From assembly GCF_000719115.1 (NCBI RefSeq), contig NZ_JOEA01000007.1, forward strand, positions 62,001-126,000: a stretch of DNA of 64,000 nucleotides, in the 5' to 3' direction. Position numbers and translations under genes: made by a program. Origin of the DNA: Lentzea albidocapillata. GTDB lineage: Bacteria > Actinomycetota > Actinomycetes > Mycobacteriales > Pseudonocardiaceae. Shown here one piece after another: positions 59,699 to 64,000 of the stretch. Position 1 is the stretch's first letter, and each line of letters begins with the position of its first letter. The notes below the pieces were generated by a model. That model worked only from the letters and a program-made list of their open reading frames with translations. It was not told the origin of the DNA and made no database searches.

Positions 59699-60127
59699 TC
59701 AGCCCCGGTACGCGCCCTGGGCGCCGGCGAGGGCCGCCGGGCCGCGGTACTGCGCGTTGCCGAAGCCGAGGATCGCGTAGCCGACGATGCTGAACAGCCA
59801 CAGGCCCACGATGCCGAAGACGGCGTCCTTGCCGAAGGACTTCGCGATGTCGATCGACAGGATCGCGAGCACCACGACGTTCACGCCGGGGATCAGCAGC
59901 AGGACGGTCCACCAGGCCGGACGGCCGCCGATCTGCGTCATCACGTAGAGGTTGTAGATCGGGATGATCGCGGCCCAGCCCGGCTGGCCGGCCTTCGCGA
60001 AGGTCTTCCACATGACGACGATGGCCGCGACGACGATGACGAGGCTGATGATGCCGACGAAGGCGAGCGTGCCGAGCAGTGCGGCGGTGTCGGCCTCAGT
60101 GAGAGTCGGCTGCTGTGACGGGTCCAC
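59699..60127 (-). CDS. DUF5684 membrane protein
   Basis: 142 residues. Spans about 19-42 (LAFVGIISLVIVVAAIVVMW), 47-68 (GWAAIIPIYNLYVMTQIGGR), 72-93 (WWTVLLLIPGVNVVVLAILS) and 104-122 (AVFGIVGLWLFSIVGYAILG). The PGWAAIIPIYNLYV block is the DUF5684 signature. Function unknown. C-terminal tail GNAQYRGPAALAGAQGAYRG is short and flexible. Confidence 0.88.
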   Translation of the reverse strand: MDPSQQPTLTEADTAALLGTLAFVGIISLVIVVAAIVVMWKTFAKAGQPGWAAIIPIYNLYVMTQIGGRPAWWTVLLLIPGVNVVVLAILSIDIAKSFGKDAVFGIVGLWLFSIVGYAILGFGNAQYRGPAALAGAQGAYRG

Positions 60128-60253
60128 GGTCTTTCCTTCTTTCCACGCTTACTTTGTGCCGGGGGATCGGCGTGCGGGGACGCTGCCAGGGTCGTGGACC
60201 CGTCCTGAGTGGAATACCCGTTTCGTGAGCCTTTTGAGACCTTCCGTCAACCT

Positions 60254-60727
60254 TCAGCGTGCAGAGCCGAGCTTGACCAGGGCTTCGTCCGCGACGCGCA
60301 TCGTCGTCCACTCGTCCATCGGCACGGCGCCCAGCGACTTGTAGAAGCCGATGCTGGGCTCGTTCCAGTTGAGCACCCACCACTGCAGGCGGGTGTATCC
60401 CTTCGCGACGCACTCCTGGGCAAGCGCTTCCAGGAGTTGCTTGCCCAGGCCGTTGCCGCGCTGGTCCGGCGTGACGTAGAGGTCTTCGAGGTAGATGCCG
60501 TGCACGCCGTCCCACGTCGAGAAGTTGAGGAACCACAACGCGATGCCGGCGACCTGACCGTCCACTTCGGCCACATGGCCGAACAGCGCGGGGCTCTCGT
60601 TGAACAGTGCGGTGTGCAGCTGTTCCGCGGTGAGGTGGCACAGCTCGGGCGCCTTCTCGTACAGCGCCAGTTCGTGGACCAGGCCCACGACCGCGTCGAT
60701 GTCACGCGGTTCGACCCGCCGGATCAT
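60254..60727 (-). CDS. GNAT-family acetyltransferase (diamine acetyltransferase-like)
   Basis: 157 residues. IRRVEPRDIDAVVGLVHELA at the N-terminus; GIYLEDLYVTPDQRGNGLGK carries the acetyl-CoA loop (QRGNGLG); LQWWVLNWNEPSIGFYKSLG is the family end motif. The FLNFSTWDGVHGIYLEDLYV block is close to spermidine/thialysine acetyltransferases, suggesting an amine substrate. ATG at 60727 shares its A with the stop codon of the phosphatase gene, so the two are coupled. Confidence 0.9.
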   Translation of the reverse strand: MIRRVEPRDIDAVVGLVHELALYEKAPELCHLTAEQLHTALFNESPALFGHVAEVDGQVAGIALWFLNFSTWDGVHGIYLEDLYVTPDQRGNGLGKQLLEALAQECVAKGYTRLQWWVLNWNEPSIGFYKSLGAVPMDEWTTMRVADEALVKLGSAR

Positions 60728-61323
60728 CACATCTCCCACGCGGGCACGTTGAGCCTGCGCACCTGCGGGTCGCCCCGCTCGTCGCCCAGCTGGCAGATGC
60801 CGGCCGGGTCCAGTCCGAAGTGGACGCCCTGGTCGGGCGCGAGGCCGAGCCACGCCGCGATCAGCACGCGGCTGAAGTGCCCGTGGCCGACCAGCACGAC
60901 GTCGCCGCCGGGCAGGATCTTGCGCACCTCGCCGAGCACCTTGCGTGCCCGGTCCTGCACCTCGGCGTGCGACTCGCCGTTCGGCATCGGGTGCGACCAC
61001 ACCGTCCAGCCGGCCACGCGCTCGCGGATCTGCGGCGTGGTGATGCCCTCGTAGTCGCCGTAGTCCCACTCGGCCAGGTCCTCGGTCGTCGCGCTGACCT
61101 CCAGCCCGGCCAGTGCGGCCGTCCTGGTGGCGCGCTGCCGGGGACTCGTCAGCACGAGTGCGGGTGCCTGGTCGGTGCCTCTGAGCCGTGCGAGCGTGGC
61201 GCCCGCGCGGCGTGCTTGCTGCTCGCCCTCGGGCGTCAGCTCGATGTCAGTGCGTCCCGTGTGCCTGCCGCTTTCGGACCACTCGGTCTGGCCGTGCCGC
61301 AGCAGGTAGAGGTGGGTGCTCAC
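60727..61323 (-). CDS. Histidine phosphatase (phosphoglycerate mutase-like)
   Basis: 198 residues. Catalytic RHG motif THLYLLRHGQTEWSESGRHT, Arg in LTSPRQRATRTA, AEWDYGDYEGITTPQIRERV and second His in VVLVGHGHFSRVLIAAWL. These are acid-phosphatase features of the PhoE/mutase family; the substrate is unknown. GTG at 61323. It is upstream of and coupled to the GNAT gene. Confidence 0.92.
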   Translation of the reverse strand: MSTHLYLLRHGQTEWSESGRHTGRTDIELTPEGEQQARRAGATLARLRGTDQAPALVLTSPRQRATRTAALAGLEVSATTEDLAEWDYGDYEGITTPQIRERVAGWTVWSHPMPNGESHAEVQDRARKVLGEVRKILPGGDVVLVGHGHFSRVLIAAWLGLAPDQGVHFGLDPAGICQLGDERGDPQVRRLNVPAWEM

Positions 61324-61391
61324 CTGTTCGATCCTAGGGAGTGACGGGGAGCACGTTTGGGGGAGTCCTCCTTCGAGGTACCCAGCGCGCC

Positions 61392-61553
61392 ATGACCGCC
61401 GAGCACCCGAACCACGGCGCCCCCGACGAGGTCGACGCCCAGGAGATCCGCGAGGCCTTCGGGGTTCGCGTCGCACGCATTCGCGCGGAGCTGACCTCCA
61501 CCTGGAACAAGCTGAGCCAGAACGAGCGCGACACGGACACCAGAAAGCAGTGA
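61392..61553 (+). CDS. Hypothetical 53-residue protein
   Basis: Begins MTAEHPNHGAPDEVDAQEIR and continues EAFGVRVARIRAELTSTWNK, mainly helical and charged. High G/C third positions support coding. No close ribosome site (GAGG about 14 bases upstream) and no family recognised. Could be a small regulator or a chance frame. Confidence 0.45.
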   Translation: MTAEHPNHGAPDEVDAQEIREAFGVRVARIRAELTSTWNKLSQNERDTDTRKQ

Positions 61554-61602
61554 GGCCGCACTGCGGCTGACTCGCGCGGAAATCCCAGAGGACCGAACGC
61601 CG

Positions 61603-61785
61603 GTGGCATTTCGGCTGTGCTCGAAATGCGGGCGCGCGGCCGGGACCGCCTGCTTTCCTGGGAGGTCGCATCGAATCGGGTCGGAAGAGTGCGGCGCCGC
61701 GATGGGGACCGTCGTGTCCGTGCTGGAGTCGACCTGGACCACCGTCTTCCGGCCGGAAGACGATGAAACCCCGATCTTGGGCTGA
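61603..61785 (+). CDS. Hypothetical 60-residue Cys-containing protein
   Basis: Starts MAFRLCSKCGRAAGTACFPG, with a C-x2-C pair, Cys17 and later C30, then VLESTWTTVFRPEDDETPIL. The C-x2-C arrangement could bind zinc. Codon third positions are mixed and no ribosome site is seen, so it is doubtful. The rest of the interval from 61553 to the next gene holds nothing else clear. Confidence 0.35.
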   Translation: MAFRLCSKCGRAAGTACFPGRSHRIGSEECGAAMGTVVSVLESTWTTVFRPEDDETPILG

Positions 61786-61907
61786 ATGGCGTAATACTCC
61801 CGGATGGTTGCCGTTTTAATTGGTGGATTCCGGGCGGAATTGCGTGCCGTGTGCTGTGCGACATGGCTAGAACGGAGTGGATCGTCCTTTTTGAGGGGGA
61901 CCCGCAC

Positions 61908-64000
61908 ATGCGTCGCACAGTCGCGTTTTTGATACCTGTTCTGCTGGCAGCGGTACTACCGGCGCTGCCCGCGTCGGCCGCGCCGGAATCACCTTCCTCG
62001 CCCGGCTGGACCGTCTCCGGAGACGTGATCCGGTGGACCACCTCCACACCCATGCCGTTGCTCGACGCGGGCGTGGAGTTCTGGGAGGGCGACCGGTTCC
62101 TGGGGCGTGCCCAGGAGTCGGCGAACCTGCGGACCTTCACGTTGAAGGCCGCCCTGACCGACCCCGCCGCGCTCCAGGTGCGGTCGGCCGGCAAGCGCCT
62201 GGACGTGGTGCAGCCGCCGGCGGCCGGGCTCTCCGTGCCCGAACTGCCGGCGTTGCAGCCACCGGCGGACGTGGATCCCGGCACGCCGGGGCCGTACGCC
62301 ACCGGCACCGGCGAGTACGCGCTCGACCCGATCAAGCTGCCCGAGTACGCGGCGCCGATCGAGATGGAGGCCGTCGTCGTCGCGCCCAAGGGTGCGCCGG
62401 GCAAGCGGCCGCTCGTGCTCTTCCTGCACGGCAGGCACTTCACCTGCTACAGCAAGTCCGATCCGAACAAGATCCTGATGACCTGGCCGTGTCCCAGCGG
62501 TTCGACGGCCGTGCCGAGCCACAAGGGATACCTGAAGGCGCAGCAGTTGCTGGCGTCGCAGGGATATCTGACGGTGTCGATCTCCGCCAACGGTGTCAAC
62601 GCCCAGGACGCGCTGACCGCCGACGCGGGTGCGCAGGGGCGTTCGTCGCTGGTGCGCCACCACCTGGCGAAGTGGGCGGACTGGGCGTCCGGCCGGGGCA
62701 CCGTGCCCGCGGCCGTGAAGTCCGCCCCGGCCGCCGACATGACGAAGGTGCTGCTGGTGGGCCACTCCCGTGGCGGCGAGGGCGTCAACCGCGCCGCCAC
62801 CGACAGCCTCACCCCGCCGCCCGGCGACACCGGGTTCAGCGGCCCGGTGCGCTGGAACATCCGCGGTGACGTGCTGATCGGCCCCACGATCTTCGGTCAC
62901 AACCCGGCGCCGGACGTGCCCTCGGTGACGTTCCTGCCCGGTTGCGACGGTGACGTGTCCGACCTGCAGGGCCAGATCTTCGTGGACCAGACGCGCGGCC
63001 TGAGCCGTGGCGACGCGTTGCACAGCGCGCTCTACATGGTCGGCGCGAACCACAACTACTTCAACAGCGAGTGGACTCCCGGCCAGGCCCAGGCGCCGGC
63101 GTTCGACGACTTCTGGCCAGGCCAGCAGCCGGACCCGCTGTGCACGCCCGGTGCCCCGACCCGCCTGACCGCCGACCAGCAGCAGGCCATGGGCGCCACC
63201 TACGTCGCGGCGTCCGCGCGCTTGTTCCTCGGCCGCGACGAGTCCGTGCTGCCCCTGCTCGACGGCTCCGGTGTCCGTGCGCCGTCCGCCGACCCGGCCC
63301 GCGTCCTCTCGCACGCCATCGGAGGCGACCGCAGGTCGTTCGTGGTGCCGGACGGTTCCACCCAGGTGTCCGGCAGCGCGCGGGTCTGCCAGCAGACGTC
63401 CCGTGACGCCGCTCTCGCCTGCAGCACCACGCGTTCGCCGCACTTCGTCGGCTTCCGCGGTGCGGTGGCGCAGCCCGAACGCCTGTCGGTCGCGCTGAAG
63501 TGGTCAGCCGCCGGTCAGACCGGGGTGGTCACGCCTTCCGCGCCGGTGTCGCTGAACGACTCGCGCGACCTGGCACTCCGCCTGGCCGTTCCGCCGAACG
63601 CCGCGGCCACCCGCTTCGGAGTCTCCGTGACCGACCACAGTGGACGGAAGCACCCGCTCGGCTCCGTCTCGGTGACCGGGCTTCCCGGCTCGGACCGCAC
63701 GAGTTCGTTGTGGGCGCAGGAAGTCCGCGTGCCGCTGCCCTCGGGCGTAGGCCGCGTCGCTTCGCTGGAACTGGTTCCCGAGTCCGCGTCCGGCGAGGCG
63801 TGGCTGATCGACGCCTACGGCTGGGACAGGGGACTCGTCCCGGTGGTTCCCACGCGCCTGGCCCGTGTCGACGCCGTCGTCACGGCCGTCGACGAGGGCG
63901 ACTCCGGCACGCAGACCCACAACATCGTCGTCACCGCGACCGGCAACGGCACCCGCGTGATCAGGCTCTTCTGCAACGAGCCGGGCAACCAGCCCGCGAC
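61908..64000 (+). CDS. Secreted alpha/beta-hydrolase, large (runs off the window)
   Basis: At least 697 residues, no stop before the end. Signal peptide MRRTVAFLIPVLLAAVLPAL, cut near ASAAPES. After about 130 residues begins a hydrolase domain: KRPLVLFLHGRHFTCYSKSD (oxyanion), VLLVGHSRGGEGVNRAA with nucleophile Ser287, and GANHNYFNSEWTPGQAQAPA, a likely catalytic His region. The last 250 residues form a beta-rich region with FGVSVTDHSGRKHPLGSVSV. It likely acts on an extracellular ester or polymer. ATG at 61908 with GAGGGGG 7 bases upstream. Confidence 0.85.
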   Translation, partial: MRRTVAFLIPVLLAAVLPALPASAAPESPSSPGWTVSGDVIRWTTSTPMPLLDAGVEFWEGDRFLGRAQESANLRTFTLKAALTDPAALQVRSAGKRLDVVQPPAAGLSVPELPALQPPADVDPGTPGPYATGTGEYALDPIKLPEYAAPIEMEAVVVAPKGAPGKRPLVLFLHGRHFTCYSKSDPNKILMTWPCPSGSTAVPSHKGYLKAQQLLASQGYLTVSISANGVNAQDALTADAGAQGRSSLVRHHLAKWADWASGRGTVPAAVKSAPAADMTKVLLVGHSRGGEGVNRAATDSLTPPPGDTGFSGPVRWNIRGDVLIGPTIFGHNPAPDVPSVTFLPGCDGDVSDLQGQIFVDQTRGLSRGDALHSALYMVGANHNYFNSEWTPGQAQAPAFDDFWPGQQPDPLCTPGAPTRLTADQQQAMGATYVAASARLFLGRDESVLPLLDGSGVRAPSADPARVLSHAIGGDRRSFVVPDGSTQVSGSARVCQQTSRDAALACSTTRSPHFVGFRGAVAQPERLSVALKWSAAGQTGVVTPSAPVSLNDSRDLALRLAVPPNAAATRFGVSVTDHSGRKHPLGSVSVTGLPGSDRTSSLWAQEVRVPLPSGVGRVASLELVPESASGEAWLIDAYGWDRGLVPVVPTRLARVDAVVTAVDEGDSGTQTHNIVVTATGNGTRVIRLFCNEPGNQPA

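Overview
The window is high-GC DNA with strong G/C third-position bias, frequent GTG starts, two WhiB-family genes, F420 biosynthesis genes and the MtrAB-LpqB cell-envelope system. This points to an actinobacterium. The gene order and the hypothetical families resemble Pseudonocardiaceae of the Lentzea/Saccharothrix/Actinosynnema type; the family placement is an inference. Much of the window follows the order known from the Mycobacterium tuberculosis Rv3218-Rv3262 region: fbiB-fbiA-whiB2-metallopeptidase-DUF3499-manB-SIS-manA; then ahcY; tmk; mtrA-mtrB-lpqB; comF-hpf-secA; the Rv3235-like gene with a WS/DGAT gene and DUF6912; rsgA-aroA; sigH/sigR-rsrA; bL37; pdtaS; whiB1; and a diacylglycerol-kinase-like gene. 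Lineage-specific genes are inserted between these blocks.

Layout. 1-2.1 kb: F420 genes and a site-2-type protease, on the minus strand. 2.3-10.7 kb: whiB2, a very large membrane glycosyltransferase, and a mannose/glucose phosphate metabolism operon (manB, Trm112-like, SIS, manA). 10.8-17.6 kb: cation transporter, amino acid permease, MarR, a decayed IS605-type relic, glmL, a DUF2975/XRE pair, TetR and GNAT. 17.7-21.6 kb: a polytopic membrane protein with an alpha/beta-hydrolase tail, and ahcY. 21.7-27.8 kb: an accessory island with an Imm1 immunity gene, several immunity and toxin-associated relics, a partial gene duplication, a DUF397/XRE pair, a TerD-like protein and another XRE regulator.

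27.9-39.7 kb: tmk, a methyltransferase, mtrAB-lpqB, comF, a 950-base structured leader, hpf and secA. 39.8-52.9 kb: housekeeping and lipid genes (Rv3235-like, HAD, SpoU methyltransferase, APH-like kinase, WS/DGAT, pruA, rsgA, aroA, SOS peptidase, YbaK). 53.0-57.8 kb: a redox/stress regulatory block (SigH/SigR with its zinc anti-sigma factor, the 24-residue ribosomal protein bL37, PdtaS, WhiB1 behind two CRP-like sites, and a lipid kinase). 57.9-64 kb: a secreted trypsin-like protease, methyltransferase, GNAT, phosphatase and a large secreted hydrolase that runs off the end.

No tRNA, rRNA, CRISPR array, complete insertion sequence or phage was seen. The least ordinary stretches are the immunity-gene graveyard (21.7-23.6 kb), the TnpB relic with its right-end hairpin (14.2-14.5 kb), the unassigned membrane hydrolase (17.7-20.1 kb), the long structured region before hpf, and the dual-start sigma factor locus. 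All family assignments come from reading motifs and recalled family features; no database search was run.
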